Source: Microbacterium sp. zg-Y818
Lineage (GTDB): Bacteria > Actinomycetota > Actinomycetes > Actinomycetales > Microbacteriaceae
Length of the DNA stretch: 64,000 nt
Direction: 5' to 3'
NCBI RefSeq assembly: GCF_030246905.1
Contig: NZ_CP126741.1
Location: forward strand, 310,001-374,000
The notes below the pieces were generated by a model, which was not told where the DNA came from, searched no databases, and saw only the letters and a program-made list of their open reading frames with translations. Position numbers and translations under genes: made by a program. How positions within the stretch are numbered: the stretch's first letter is position 1; each line of letters opens with the position of its first letter. Shown in pieces: positions 45,235 through 53,928 of this stretch.

Positions 45235-45768
45235 TCAGGCCTCGGGGGTGGCCGCCTCGGTGGCGGGAGCCTCTGCCGCGGGCGGGTCGAAGGCCCACGT
45301 GCGCGCCAGCGTGCGCAGGCGGGCCGCCCGCCACTGCCAGACGCTCCAGAGCACCGGCCAGAGCGCGGGAGCGGCCGCCCCGCCGATCACCAGGCGCTCG
45401 CGCCACAGGGTGCGGTCGGGGTCGCCGGGTGCGGGCGAGACGGCCATCTGGTGGTCCCAGACATCCAGGGCCGACAGGGGCCCGGTGAGGGGGATGCCGC
45501 TGTCGCGCAGGATCCGGACCTCGCCGCGGGAATCCTCGGTGCGGCGGTCGCTGACGTGGATGAGCTGCTGTCCGAGGCCGACCCCGGCCGTGCGCAGCTG
45601 CACCGGCACGTCGGCTCCGGGCTCCAGCCGGGTCGGCAGGCCCGCGGCATCCATCGGTGTCATCTCGAGGAACGGACCGTAGAGCTCGGCAACAGCCCGG
45701 GGGGAGTGCAGCGCCCGCCAGGCGGCGTCGGCGTCGCAGTCCAGAACCAGCTTCAACAGGATGCGCAT
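45235..45768 (-). CDS. SRPBCC-like lipid-binding-fold protein, unrecognised
   Basis: 177 residues. The beginning MRILLKLVLDCDADAAWRALHSPRAVAELYGPFLEM fits the first strand and helices of a START/SRPBCC (Polyketide_cyc-like) fold, followed by beta-rich segments and a terminal helix WRAARLRTLARTWAF; the last 20 residues are Ala/Glu/Pro-rich. No catalytic residues can be proposed. It is transcribed away from the GH3 gene, and the CebR-like palindrome lies 25 bp upstream of its start, so both genes could share this control. Convergent with the FtsX-like permease gene (4 bp apart). Confidence 0.55.
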   Translation of the reverse strand: MRILLKLVLDCDADAAWRALHSPRAVAELYGPFLEMTPMDAAGLPTRLEPGADVPVQLRTAGVGLGQQLIHVSDRRTEDSRGEVRILRDSGIPLTGPLSALDVWDHQMAVSPAPGDPDRTLWRERLVIGGAAAPALWPVLWSVWQWRAARLRTLARTWAFDPPAAEAPATEAATPEA

Positions 45769-45792
45769 TCGGGTAGTCTTCCATCAGACGTT

Positions 45793-45808
45793 GTGGGAGC
45801 GCTCCCAC
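45793..45808. promoter_or_regulatory. Perfect CebR/LacI-type operator before the GH3 gene
   Basis: GTGGGAGCGCTCCCAC, a perfect 16-bp palindrome whose core TGGGAGCGCTCCCA equals the 14-bp CebR box known from Streptomyces cellulose/cellobiose genes. It lies 26 bp before the beta-glucosidase ATG and 25 bp from the divergent start at 45768. No LacI-family regulator is encoded in the window, so the repressor must act in trans. Confidence 0.8.
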
Positions 45809-45834
45809 GCCACGATGCGATCCTGAGGACACCG

Positions 45835-48315
45835 ATGCCCACTAATCCCGCCACCGAGTCCGGCGACCGCTCCCACGCGCAGCCGCCCGTCGAGTCGGTC
45901 GCCCAGATCTCGGCGCTGCTGCTGGACACCGATCCCACGCTCGATCCCGAACTCGCCCGCGTGGCCCGCCAGGCCGCGGCCGAGGGTGCCGTGCTGCTGC
46001 GCAACGACGGCGTGCTGCCCCTGGGGGCCGAGCGCCCGGTGGCGGTGTTCGGGCGCGTGCAGATCGACTGGTTCGCCGTCGGCTACGGCTCGGGCGGCGA
46101 CGTGAAGGTGCCGTACGTCTGGAACCTGCTGGCGGGCCTGCGCGACGCGGGGGTGCAGGTCGACGACGAGGTCGCCGACCGCTACGCGGCGTGGACGGCC
46201 GAGAACCGCCCGTCGTACGAGGGCACGTGGGGGCAGTGGCCGCACCACTTCCCCGAGATGCCGCTGGATGCCGACGTCGTCGCGGCCGCCGCGACGCGCG
46301 CCGACACCGCGGTCGTCGTCATCGGCCGCGCGGCCGGTGAAGCGCGCGAGAGCGTGCGGGAGCCCGGGAGCTTCTATCTCACCGACGACGAGCGCACCAT
46401 GCTCGACCTCGTGACGACGTCGTTCGCGCGCACGGTCGTCGTGGTCGACGCCGGCAACGTCATGGATCTGTCGTGGGTCGATGCCTACGGTGACCGCATC
46501 GGTGCCGTGCTCTACGCGTGGCAGGGCGGCATGGAAGGGGCGCGCGCCGTCGCCGGCGTGCTGGCGGGCGAGATCGCCCCCAGCGGCAAGCTGACCGACA
46601 CCATCGCCCGCTCGTACGAGGACTACCCCAGCGCCCCCCACTTCGGCGACCCCGACGTCAACGTCTACGCCGAGGACGTCTTCGTGGGCTACCGCTACTT
46701 CGAGACCTTCGCGCAGGACCGGGTGCAGTTCCCCTTCGGCTTCGGCCTCGGCTACGCCGCGTTCGAGGTCACGGTGGTCGACGCGACGACGGATGCCGCG
46801 ACGACGGACGCCGCGACCGTGCGGGTGACCGTCGACGTACGCAACACCGACGACGTCTTCGCCGGCAAGGAGACGGTGCAGGCCTACCTCGCCGCTCCCG
46901 ACGGGCGCCTGGGCAAGCCCGCCCGATCGCTCGCGGCGTTCGCGAAGACCGGGCTGCTGGCACCGGGTGAATCCGAGCGGGTGACGCTGGAATTCCGCCT
47001 CGCCGACCTCGCGTCGTACGACGACTCCGGGGTCACCGGCCACCGCAGCGCGTTCGTGCTGGAGCCGGGCGACTACGGCGTCTTCGTCGGCACCGACGTG
47101 CGCTCGGCATCCCTCGCCCTCACCGTGCCCATCGACGACCTGCGGGTCGTGCGGCAGGTGACCGAGGCGGCCGCCGCCCGGGATCCCTTCTCACGCATGA
47201 CGCTGGCCCGTGACGAGTCGGGCGCCGCCGTCGTCGCATGGGAGGACGTGCCGCAGGCAACCGTCGACCGCCGCGAGCGGGTGCTCGCGGGACTGCCAGC
47301 CGAGATCCCGCTGACGGGGGACCGGGGGATCACCCTCGACGATGTCGCGGCGGGCGCTGCGACCCTCGACGACTTCATCGCGCAGCTGACGGCGGAGGAG
47401 CTGTCGCTCCTCGCCCGCGGCGACGTCACCATGCACAGCCCGCTGGGTGCTCCCGGCAACGCGGGCGTTCTCGGCGGGGTGTCCGAGTCGCTGCGTGCCA
47501 AGGGCGTCCCGCCGATCACGACGACCGATGGTCCGAGCGGCATCCGGCTGTCGGCGTATGCCTCGCTGCTGCCGTCGGGCACCGCGCTGGCGTCGACGTG
47601 GAACACCGCGCTCGTGCGTGAGCTCGCTGCCCTTCACGGCCAGGAGATGCTGCGCAAGGGCTCGGACGTGCTGCTGAGCCCCGGCATGAACATCCACCGC
47701 GACCCGCTGTGCGGCCGCAACTTCGAGTACTTCTCCGAGGACCCCCTCGTCACCGGACGCTTCGGCGCCGCGATCGTGCAGGGCGTGCAGTCGGTCGGCG
47801 TCTCGGCATGCCCCAAGCACTTCGCCGCCAACAACCAGGAGACCAACCGCACCCGCAACGACTCCCGGGTCTCGGAGCGGGCGCTGCGCGAGATCTACCT
47901 GCGCGGCTTCGAGCTGTGCGTCGCCGAGGCCCAGCCGCGCACCATCATGACCTCGTACAACAAGGTCAACGGCGTGTGGGCGCACTACCACCACGACCTG
48001 GTGACGACGATCCTGCGCGGCGAGTGGGGCTACACCGGTTGCGTCATCACCGACTGGTGGATGGAGGACGCCGTCGATCCCGACTTCCCCGCGCTCGAGG
48101 ACAACGCCTACCGGGTGCGGGCCCAGGTCGACGTGCTCATGCCCGGCGGCGTGAAGACGGCCGACGGTCCGCAGGCTTACGCCGACCAGACGATCCTGCA
48201 GTCGCTCTCGCGCCCCGACGGGCTGACGATCGGCGAGCTGCAGCGCGGCGCGCGCAATGTGCTGGGGCTCGCGTTGGCACTGGCCCCGGTGCTGGGCCGT
48301 CACGCCGACGCGTAG
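45835..48315 (+). CDS. GH3 beta-glucosidase with permuted domain order
   Basis: 826 residues. The usual C-terminal sandwich domain comes first: EGAVLLRNDGVLPLGAERPVAVFG (about 45-70), EARESVREPGSFYLTDDERTML, and SGKLTDTIARSYEDYP; then a fibronectin-III-like domain (about 310-440: NTDDVFAGKETVQAYLAAP, LAAFAKTGLLAPGESERVTLEF). The catalytic barrel follows (about 500-826): TTDGPSGIRL, SPGMNIHRDPLCGRNFEYFSEDP, ACPKHFAANNQETNR, and GCVITDWWMEDA with the nucleophile Asp near 740. No signal peptide, so it acts on imported oligosaccharides. TGAGGA precedes the ATG by seven bases. The CebR-like operator suggests cellobiose or related beta-glucoside induction. Confidence 0.93.
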   Translation: MPTNPATESGDRSHAQPPVESVAQISALLLDTDPTLDPELARVARQAAAEGAVLLRNDGVLPLGAERPVAVFGRVQIDWFAVGYGSGGDVKVPYVWNLLAGLRDAGVQVDDEVADRYAAWTAENRPSYEGTWGQWPHHFPEMPLDADVVAAAATRADTAVVVIGRAAGEARESVREPGSFYLTDDERTMLDLVTTSFARTVVVVDAGNVMDLSWVDAYGDRIGAVLYAWQGGMEGARAVAGVLAGEIAPSGKLTDTIARSYEDYPSAPHFGDPDVNVYAEDVFVGYRYFETFAQDRVQFPFGFGLGYAAFEVTVVDATTDAATTDAATVRVTVDVRNTDDVFAGKETVQAYLAAPDGRLGKPARSLAAFAKTGLLAPGESERVTLEFRLADLASYDDSGVTGHRSAFVLEPGDYGVFVGTDVRSASLALTVPIDDLRVVRQVTEAAAARDPFSRMTLARDESGAAVVAWEDVPQATVDRRERVLAGLPAEIPLTGDRGITLDDVAAGAATLDDFIAQLTAEELSLLARGDVTMHSPLGAPGNAGVLGGVSESLRAKGVPPITTTDGPSGIRLSAYASLLPSGTALASTWNTALVRELAALHGQEMLRKGSDVLLSPGMNIHRDPLCGRNFEYFSEDPLVTGRFGAAIVQGVQSVGVSACPKHFAANNQETNRTRNDSRVSERALREIYLRGFELCVAEAQPRTIMTSYNKVNGVWAHYHHDLVTTILRGEWGYTGCVITDWWMEDAVDPDFPALEDNAYRVRAQVDVLMPGGVKTADGPQAYADQTILQSLSRPDGLTIGELQRGARNVLGLALALAPVLGRHADA

Positions 48316-48324
48316 CCTGGAGCG

Positions 48325-48963
48325 ATGCCGAACCCGTTCGACCAGTCCCGCTATCAGGTGCGCTTCGACTGGGGGGATGCCGGGCGGCAGCGGCTGCAGC
48401 CTGCGGACGTCACCGTCGTGGTCGACGTGCTGCGGTTCTGCTCCACCGTCACCGATCGCGTCGCGGCGGGGGAGTCCGTGGCGCTCGACGAGGCGGCGCA
48501 TGCGGACTCGTGGAACGGAGCTGCGCTCGCCGCTGCGCTCGCCCAGACGGGTACGACCGTGATGCTCGGGTGCCTGCGCAACGCGTCGGCGGTGGCCGAC
48601 GCCGTGCTGGCCGAGCAGATTCACCGGGGCGCGCGGACGAGCGTCGCCGTGCTCGCCGCGGGTGAGCTCGCGGGATCCGACCCGGCGGCGTCGCTGCGCT
48701 TCGCGGTCGAGGACCAGCTGGGTGCGGGCGCCGTGATCGACGCGCTCGCCCTGCGGGGGCTCGACCATTCCTCACCCGAGGCGGCAGCCGCGTGCGAGTC
48801 GCTGCGGGGACTGCGCGGTGCCGTGCGTCACCTGCTCACGGCCAGCGGCTCCGGGCAGGAGCTGCTCGAGCGCGGCAGCGGCGACGAGGTGCGAAGGGCT
48901 GCGGAAATCGACGCCGTCGCCGTCGTGCCGGTGCTGCGGGCGGGCGTCTTCGAGCGGTACTGA
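48325..48963 (+). CDS. 2-phosphosulfolactate phosphatase (ComB) family protein
   Basis: 212 residues. The family pattern is visible: RFDWGDAGRQRL, VTVVVDVLRFCSTVTDRVAAG, GCLRNASAVADAV, VAVLAAGELA, and RFAVEDQLGAGAVIDAL. ComB-type enzymes hydrolyse 2-phosphosulfolactate in methanogen coenzyme M synthesis; in actinobacteria without that pathway the substrate is unknown, so the name reflects family only. Nine bases after the GH3 stop. TAGCCT, formed by the GH3 stop codon, lies six bases before the ATG and could be a -10. Confidence 0.8.
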   Translation: MPNPFDQSRYQVRFDWGDAGRQRLQPADVTVVVDVLRFCSTVTDRVAAGESVALDEAAHADSWNGAALAAALAQTGTTVMLGCLRNASAVADAVLAEQIHRGARTSVAVLAAGELAGSDPAASLRFAVEDQLGAGAVIDALALRGLDHSSPEAAAACESLRGLRGAVRHLLTASGSGQELLERGSGDEVRRAAEIDAVAVVPVLRAGVFERY

Positions 48964-48976
48964 GCCGGCGGGCGGG

Positions 48977-49465
48977 TCAGCGCGGCGTGAGCGCCGCGAG
49001 CCGCGTGGCTGGGGAGATCTCGCGCCGTCGCCACTGGAACAGGAAGCGCTCGTCGAAGGTCGGCGCGCACTTCGCGCACGACGTGGCTCGGGTGACGCGC
49101 CGGTGTCGGTAGGCGGTGTGGCCGGCCGGGCACAGTCCCACCCAGGGGGCGAGGTCGTTCGCCGGCTCGCCGTGGTGGGTGGTGCCGCCGGTGTAGCCGA
49201 TGCGCCGCGCGGTGCGCCGCCAGATCGCGCCGTGACCGGCCGACGCGCCGGCGAGGGCGTGGGCGACCTCGTGCAGCAGGGTCTGCCGGTTCGTGTCGTC
49301 GTCGTAGCGCGCAGAGAGGTACCGCGAGACGCTGATGCGCTTCTCGCCGTAGTTGCACAGCCCCGCGCGCCGCTTGGCGTGGTCGAACGCGAACGACCAC
49401 GAATCGTCGAGGTGCTCGGCGATGAGCTGCTGCGCCATGTGGCGCACGTCTTGCAGGTCTGACAT
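48977..49465 (-). CDS. SprT-like zinc metalloprotein
   Basis: 162 residues: MAQQLIAEHLDDSWSFAFDHAKRRAGLCNYGEKRISVSRYL leads into the zinc-binding HExxH of TLLHEVAHALAGASAGHGAIWRRTARRIGY, with a third ligand probably in the AGHG segment. The C-terminal part has CPAGH and CAKC, a possible zinc ribbon. SprT/Spartan-type domains cleave DNA-protein crosslinks in eukaryotes; bacterial roles are largely unknown. Start ATG 49465 is the first before MSDLQDVRH; longer in-frame reading is out of line with the neighbouring gene on the same strand. Convergent with the ComB-like gene. Confidence 0.82.
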   Translation of the reverse strand: MSDLQDVRHMAQQLIAEHLDDSWSFAFDHAKRRAGLCNYGEKRISVSRYLSARYDDDTNRQTLLHEVAHALAGASAGHGAIWRRTARRIGYTGGTTHHGEPANDLAPWVGLCPAGHTAYRHRRVTRATSCAKCAPTFDERFLFQWRRREISPATRLAALTPR

Positions 49466-49494
49466 GACCGAAGAGTAGAACGTACCTACGACAC

Positions 49495-50019
49495 TCAGGC
49501 CGTGAGTACGCGTCCGCGGCGCCGCTCCGCGGCGTCGATCGCCATGAGCGTGGACTCGAGCTGGTCCTCGGGGGCCCCGGCCTCCTGGCGCAGGAACAGG
49601 GCGCGCTTGAAGTCCGCGCGGGCCGAGACGAAGTCCCCGGCGTCGTAGTGCACCTTGCCGCGGTGCTGGTAGGCGAAGGCGCCGACCGCTGCCCAGCCCT
49701 GCCCGTCGGCCTCTTCGGCGCAGGTGGTCAGCTCCTGCTCGGCGGCGGCGTAGGCGCCCCGGAACTGCAGGATCGTCGCGTGCAGCACGCGGGCCCGCAG
49801 CAGGTCCTTGCGGGTGCCGGCCATGCGCGCCAGGCGCACCGACTGCTCGGAGATCAGCAGTGCCTCGTCGAGGCGGTCGAGCACCTTCAGCAGCCACACC
49901 CGCTCCAGCAGCGCGCCGAGGCTCCGCTGCTCGCCGATCTCGTCGAGACGCTCCTGGCAGCGGTCCAGATCCACCTGCTCGCGCAGGGTGTCCGGGTCGT
50001 ACCCGAGGATGTAGCTCAC
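49495..50019 (-). CDS. Tetratricopeptide-repeat-like protein
   Basis: 174 residues, wholly helical, with TPR-like pairs: LERVWLLKVLDRLDEALLISEQSVRLARM, LLRARVLHATILQFRGAYAAAEQELTTCAEEA, and WAAVGAFAYQHRGKVHYDAGDFVSARADFKRALFLRQEAG. Such repeats mediate protein contacts. GTG 50019 (SYILGYDPDTLREQ) is chosen because GAAGGAG lies seven bases upstream, whereas the longer reading has Arg/Pro-rich sequence that looks non-coding. Partner unknown; the SprT-like gene follows 29 bp downstream in the same direction. Confidence 0.72.
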   Translation of the reverse strand: MSYILGYDPDTLREQVDLDRCQERLDEIGEQRSLGALLERVWLLKVLDRLDEALLISEQSVRLARMAGTRKDLLRARVLHATILQFRGAYAAAEQELTTCAEEADGQGWAAVGAFAYQHRGKVHYDAGDFVSARADFKRALFLRQEAGAPEDQLESTLMAIDAAERRRGRVLTA

Positions 50020-50129
50020 GATCGACTCCTTCCGTGCGCGGCTCGCGCTGTCCAGTGTCACCCGCCGGGGCGCCGAGCGCCTGAGGCCACGCCGAGGCGC
50101 CGGCATCCCGGTGCTGTTGACCGTGCCGG

Positions 50130-50993
50130 TCAGCGGTCGAACACCGAGCTTGCCGGCTTCGGCGACGGCGTCGAATCCGCGTCGGTGGCGATGCGCGCGC
50201 CGCGGACGAATTCGTCGAGCTCCCCGCCCTCGGCCACCTTGGCGGGGTGGGGACCGGCGGCCATGAGCCTCGGCAGCCACTCGGTGGGAAGGGGCGAGGC
50301 CGAGGCGGCGATCACGAGGTTCCCGAACCGGCGACCCTTGAACAGCTGCACCTCGGCGAGCACGATGACGTGGGCGAACACCTCGCGCACGGTCGCGACC
50401 TGACGGCGTGCGAAGGCCAGGCCCGAGCCGTCGGCGACGTTCACCAGCAGCACGCCGTCGGGCGCGAGCACGGCGGATGCCGCGCGGTAGAACTCCACCG
50501 TCGTCAGGTGCGCGGGGGTCTGCGCGCCGGCGAAGACGTCGGACACCAGCAGGTCGGCATTGCCGCGCAGGGCCGGCGGCAGTCGGTCAAGACCCGCCCG
50601 GGCGTCGCCGATGCGCATGCGCACCTGCGCGCCGCGGGGGAGCGGCAGCTCCGCGCGCACGAGGTCGACGAGGGCCTGCTCGAGTTCGATCACCTGCTGA
50701 CGCGACCCCGGCCGGGTCGCCTCGATGTAGCGGGGGAGGGTCAGCGCCCCCGCGCCCAGGTGCACCGCCGACAGGGGCTGCCCCGGCATCCGCAGCCTGT
50801 CGATGACCGCGCCCATCCGGGCGACGTACTCGAAATGCAGGTGCGTGGGGTCGTCGAGGTCCACGTGGGACTGCGGGGTGCCATCGACGTCGAGCTCGAA
50901 GCCCGAGACGTATCGCGACGGCACGATGCGCGCGATCGTGCCGTCGGACAGCCGTGCCTGCGGGGGCGGTTCCTCGATGCTTGCGCGCGCCAT
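50130..50993 (-). CDS. Spermidine-synthase-like (fused-loop) methyltransferase-fold protein
   Basis: 287 residues of the spermidine synthase Rossmann-like fold: LDDPTHLHFEYVARMGAVID, VHLGAGALTLPRYIEATRPGSRQQVIELEQALVDLVRAEL (cofactor-binding motif I and acidic post-I), MRIGDARAGLDRL, and DLLVSDVFAGAQTPAHLTTVEFYRAASAVLAPDGVLLVNV. The second acidic residue needed for aminopropyl transfer is not obvious, so many such actinobacterial proteins are only spermidine-synthase-like. ATG 50993 is six bases after TAGCGT (minus strand), a leaderless pattern. Confidence 0.8.
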   Translation of the reverse strand: MARASIEEPPPQARLSDGTIARIVPSRYVSGFELDVDGTPQSHVDLDDPTHLHFEYVARMGAVIDRLRMPGQPLSAVHLGAGALTLPRYIEATRPGSRQQVIELEQALVDLVRAELPLPRGAQVRMRIGDARAGLDRLPPALRGNADLLVSDVFAGAQTPAHLTTVEFYRAASAVLAPDGVLLVNVADGSGLAFARRQVATVREVFAHVIVLAEVQLFKGRRFGNLVIAASASPLPTEWLPRLMAAGPHPAKVAEGGELDEFVRGARIATDADSTPSPKPASSVFDR

Positions 50994-51155
50994 GCCTCCA
51001 CGCTACCGGCGCCCCCGCTCGCCGCCTCCGAAACAGGATCGAGACAAAGGTGTAATCAACCGCGACGCGCCGCACCGGTAGCGTCGAGGATCATCACCCG
51101 CCGACCCGTCGCCCAGAACGGCTCGGCGGCCCTGCTTCCAGGAAGGTGCACCACC

Positions 51156-52832
51156 ATGCTCCATTCACGAAACCGACGCGGAGCCTTGACGGCCGCCGCG
51201 GGCGTGGCATTGGCCGCGCTCGTGCTGTCGGGCTGCTCGAGCCAGCGCGACGCCGGCACCGACGACGCGACCGCCGACGCCGAGGTCGACGGCACGTTCG
51301 TCTTCGGCGCCTCCGCCGACCCGGCGAGCCTCGACCCCGCCTTCGCCCAGGACGGTGAGACCTTCCGTGTCTCGCGTCAGATCTTCGAGGGTCTCGTCGG
51401 CACCGAGCCCGGCACCGCCGACCCCGCGCCCCTGCTCGCGGAGTCGTGGGAGTCCTCCGAGGACGGCCTCACGCACACGTTCGCGCTGAAGGAGGGCGTG
51501 ACCTTCCACGACGGCACCGAGTTCAACGCCGAGGCCGTCTGCGCCAACTTCGACCGCTGGTACAACTGGGAGGGTCTGGCGGCCAGCGAGGCGCTGGGCT
51601 ACTACTACAACAAGCTCTTCCGCGGCTACGCGTCGAGCCCCGAAGAGGCGGTCTACGCCTCGTGCACCGCCGATGACGCCACGACCGCGACCGTCACGCT
51701 GAACCAGCCCTTCGCCGGGTTCATCCCCGCGCTGTCGCTGCCGGCGTTCTCGATGCAGAGCCCTGCCGCGATGGAGGAGTTCGCCGCCGACGAGGTGGGC
51801 GGCACCGCCGAGGCCCCGACGCTCTCGGAGTACGCGATGGGCCACCCGTCGGGCACCGGTCCCTACGTCTTCTCCGAGTGGGCGCCGGGCGAGCAGCTCA
51901 CCCTCACCGCCAACGAGGACTACTGGGGCGACACCGGTCAGATCGACGAGATCATCTTCCGCGTGATCGACGACCCGACCGCCCGCCGTCAGGCGCTCGA
52001 GGCCGGCTCGATCGACGGCTACGACCTCGTCGGTCCCGCCGACACCGCCGCCCTCGAAGAGGACGGCTTCACGATGGTCTCGCGGCCGCCGTTCACCATC
52101 CTCTACCTCGCGTTCAACCAGGCCGTGCCCGAGCTGCAGGACCCGGTCGTGCGCGAGGCGCTGTCGTACGCGATCGACAAGGACGCGCTCATCTCGCAGG
52201 TGCTCCCTGAGGGCACCGAGAAGGCGACGCAGTTCATGCCAGACACCGTCAACGGCTACAACAGCGACGTCACCACCTACGAGTACGACCCCGCGAAGGC
52301 GCAGGAGCTGCTCGCGCAGGCCGGCTACGACGAGGCGAACCCGCTCACGCTGACGTTCAACTACCCCGTCAACGTCTCGCGCCCCTACATGCCGGACCCG
52401 GAGCAGATCTTCACCGTGCTTTCGGCTCAGCTCGGTGAGGTCGGCGTCGTCACCAACCCGGTCTCCAACGAGTGGGGCGACTACCTCGACCTCATCACCG
52501 GCGGCACCGAGCACGGCATCCACCTGCTGGGCTGGACGGGCGACTACAACGACACCGACAACTTCGTGGGCGTGTTCTTCGGAGCGCAGTCGGCCGAGTG
52601 GGGCTTCGACAACCCGGAGCTGTTCCAGGCGCTGCAGGAGGCCCGCGGCATCCCGAGCCTCGAGGAGCAGTCGGCCCTCTACGAGGACATCAACGAGATG
52701 GTCGCGACCTTCATCCCGGGCGTGCCCCTGGCCCACCCGGCGCCGACGCTGGCCTTCGACCCGCGGGTCGAGAGCTACCCGGCCAGCCCGGTCAACGACG
52801 AGGTCTTCAGCGAGATCGTCCTGACCGAGTAA
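51156..52832 (+). CDS. Peptide/nickel-type ABC transporter substrate-binding lipoprotein
   Basis: 558 residues. An N-terminal lipoprotein signal (MLHSRNRRGALTAAAGVALAALVLSGCSS, with lipobox LSGC and Cys near 28) is followed by an acidic linker and an SBP_bac_5 domain: DPASLDPAFAQDGETFRVSRQIFEGLVG, LAESWESSEDGLTHTFALKEGVTFHDGTEFNAEAV, GTGPYVFSEW, and VREALSYAIDKDALI. It captures oligopeptides or similar solutes outside the membrane for the two permeases and the fused ATPase that follow. GGAAGG lies nine bases before the ATG. A TAGCGT at 51079-51084 may be its -10, giving a leader of about 65 bases. Confidence 0.92.
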   Translation: MLHSRNRRGALTAAAGVALAALVLSGCSSQRDAGTDDATADAEVDGTFVFGASADPASLDPAFAQDGETFRVSRQIFEGLVGTEPGTADPAPLLAESWESSEDGLTHTFALKEGVTFHDGTEFNAEAVCANFDRWYNWEGLAASEALGYYYNKLFRGYASSPEEAVYASCTADDATTATVTLNQPFAGFIPALSLPAFSMQSPAAMEEFAADEVGGTAEAPTLSEYAMGHPSGTGPYVFSEWAPGEQLTLTANEDYWGDTGQIDEIIFRVIDDPTARRQALEAGSIDGYDLVGPADTAALEEDGFTMVSRPPFTILYLAFNQAVPELQDPVVREALSYAIDKDALISQVLPEGTEKATQFMPDTVNGYNSDVTTYEYDPAKAQELLAQAGYDEANPLTLTFNYPVNVSRPYMPDPEQIFTVLSAQLGEVGVVTNPVSNEWGDYLDLITGGTEHGIHLLGWTGDYNDTDNFVGVFFGAQSAEWGFDNPELFQALQEARGIPSLEEQSALYEDINEMVATFIPGVPLAHPAPTLAFDPRVESYPASPVNDEVFSEIVLTE

Positions 52833-52851
52833 GCGCGGCCTGTGCCGTAAT

Positions 52852-52892
52852 GTGCGGTGCGGGATGAGGCATCCCCTCCTCCCGCACCGCAC
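52852..52892 (+). promoter_or_regulatory. Perfect 13-bp hairpin between binding-protein and permease genes
   Basis: GTGCGGTGCGGGA (52852-52864) and TCCCGCACCGCAC (52880-52892) form a perfect stem with a 15-base loop, 19 bp after the binding-protein stop. No T-tract follows. Such intercistronic hairpins usually protect the upstream message, giving more binding protein than permease, or cause partial termination. Confidence 0.7.
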
Positions 52893-52923
52893 TCCGACGC
52901 CGAGACGACGAAGGACCCACGCC

Positions 52924-53928
52924 TTGCTGCGCACCATCGGTAAGAGGCTGCTGCTTCTGATCCCCACGCTCTTCGGGTTGAGCCTGCTGCTGTTCTTCTG
53001 GGTCAGGGCCCTGCCCGGCGGCCCCGCGCTGGCCCTCCTGGGCGAGAGGGCCACGCCCGAAGCCGTCGAGCGCATCAACGAGCTCTACGGCTTCAACCGG
53101 CCGATCCTCGAGCAGTACCTGGTGTGGATGGGTCGGCTGCTCTCGGGCGACTTCGGCGTCTCGCTGCAGACCGGTCGCCCGGTGACCGAGGAGTTCTTCC
53201 GCCGCTTCCCGGCCACGATCGAGCTGTCGCTGCTGGCGCTGATCATCGCCGTCGGCATCGGCATCCCGCTCGGGTACTGGGCGGCCCGCCGCCACGGCAA
53301 GTTCACCGACCACGCGGCGGTCGTGTTCAGCCTCGTCGGCATCACGATCCCGGTGTTCTTCCTGGCGTTCATCCTCAAGTACATCTTCGCGGTGCAGCTG
53401 GGCTGGCTCCCCAGCGACGGCCGGCAGAACCCCCGCATCGACGCGACCCACTACACCGGGTTCTACGTGCTCGACGGGCTGTTGACGGGGGAATGGGATG
53501 CCGCGGGCGACGCTCTGCTGCATCTGCTCCTGCCCGCCATCGCGCTCGGCACCATTCCGCTCGCGATCATCGTGCGCATCACCCGGGCCTCGGTGCTCGA
53601 GGTGCAGAACGCCGACTACGTCCGCACCGGCAAGGCGAAGGGCGTGTCGCGGCAGACGCTGCGCGACCGGTTCATCCTGCGAAACGCCATGCTGCCGGTC
53701 ATCACCACGGTGGGTCTGCAGGTCGGCCTGCTGCTGTCGGGGGCGATCCTCACCGAGACGGTGTTCGCCTTCCCGGGCATCGGGTCGTTCCTCTCCCGCG
53801 CGATCTTCACCCGTGACTTCCCCGTGCTGCAGGGCTTCATCATCTTCATCGCCATCGCGTACGCGCTGATCAACCTGCTCGTAGACATCTCGTACAGCTT
53901 CATCGACCCGAGAGTGAGGGTCTCGTGA
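52924..53928 (+). CDS. Peptide ABC transporter permease, DppB type
   Basis: 334 residues with six spans. Opening MLRTIGKRLLLLIPTLFGLSLLLFFWVRALPGGPA is typical of DppB/OppB, followed by YGFNRPILEQYLVWMGRLLSGDFGVSLQTGRPV, and the EAA loop VLEVQNADYVRTGKAKGVSRQTLRDRFILRNAMLPVI. The start is the TTG at 52924, supported by GAAGGA about nine bases upstream and by the family N-terminus; upstream in-frame codons encode an implausible Arg/Pro run. Overlaps the DppC-type gene by 4 bp. Confidence 0.9.
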   Translation: MLRTIGKRLLLLIPTLFGLSLLLFFWVRALPGGPALALLGERATPEAVERINELYGFNRPILEQYLVWMGRLLSGDFGVSLQTGRPVTEEFFRRFPATIELSLLALIIAVGIGIPLGYWAARRHGKFTDHAAVVFSLVGITIPVFFLAFILKYIFAVQLGWLPSDGRQNPRIDATHYTGFYVLDGLLTGEWDAAGDALLHLLLPAIALGTIPLAIIVRITRASVLEVQNADYVRTGKAKGVSRQTLRDRFILRNAMLPVITTVGLQVGLLLSGAILTETVFAFPGIGSFLSRAIFTRDFPVLQGFIIFIAIAYALINLLVDISYSFIDPRVRVS

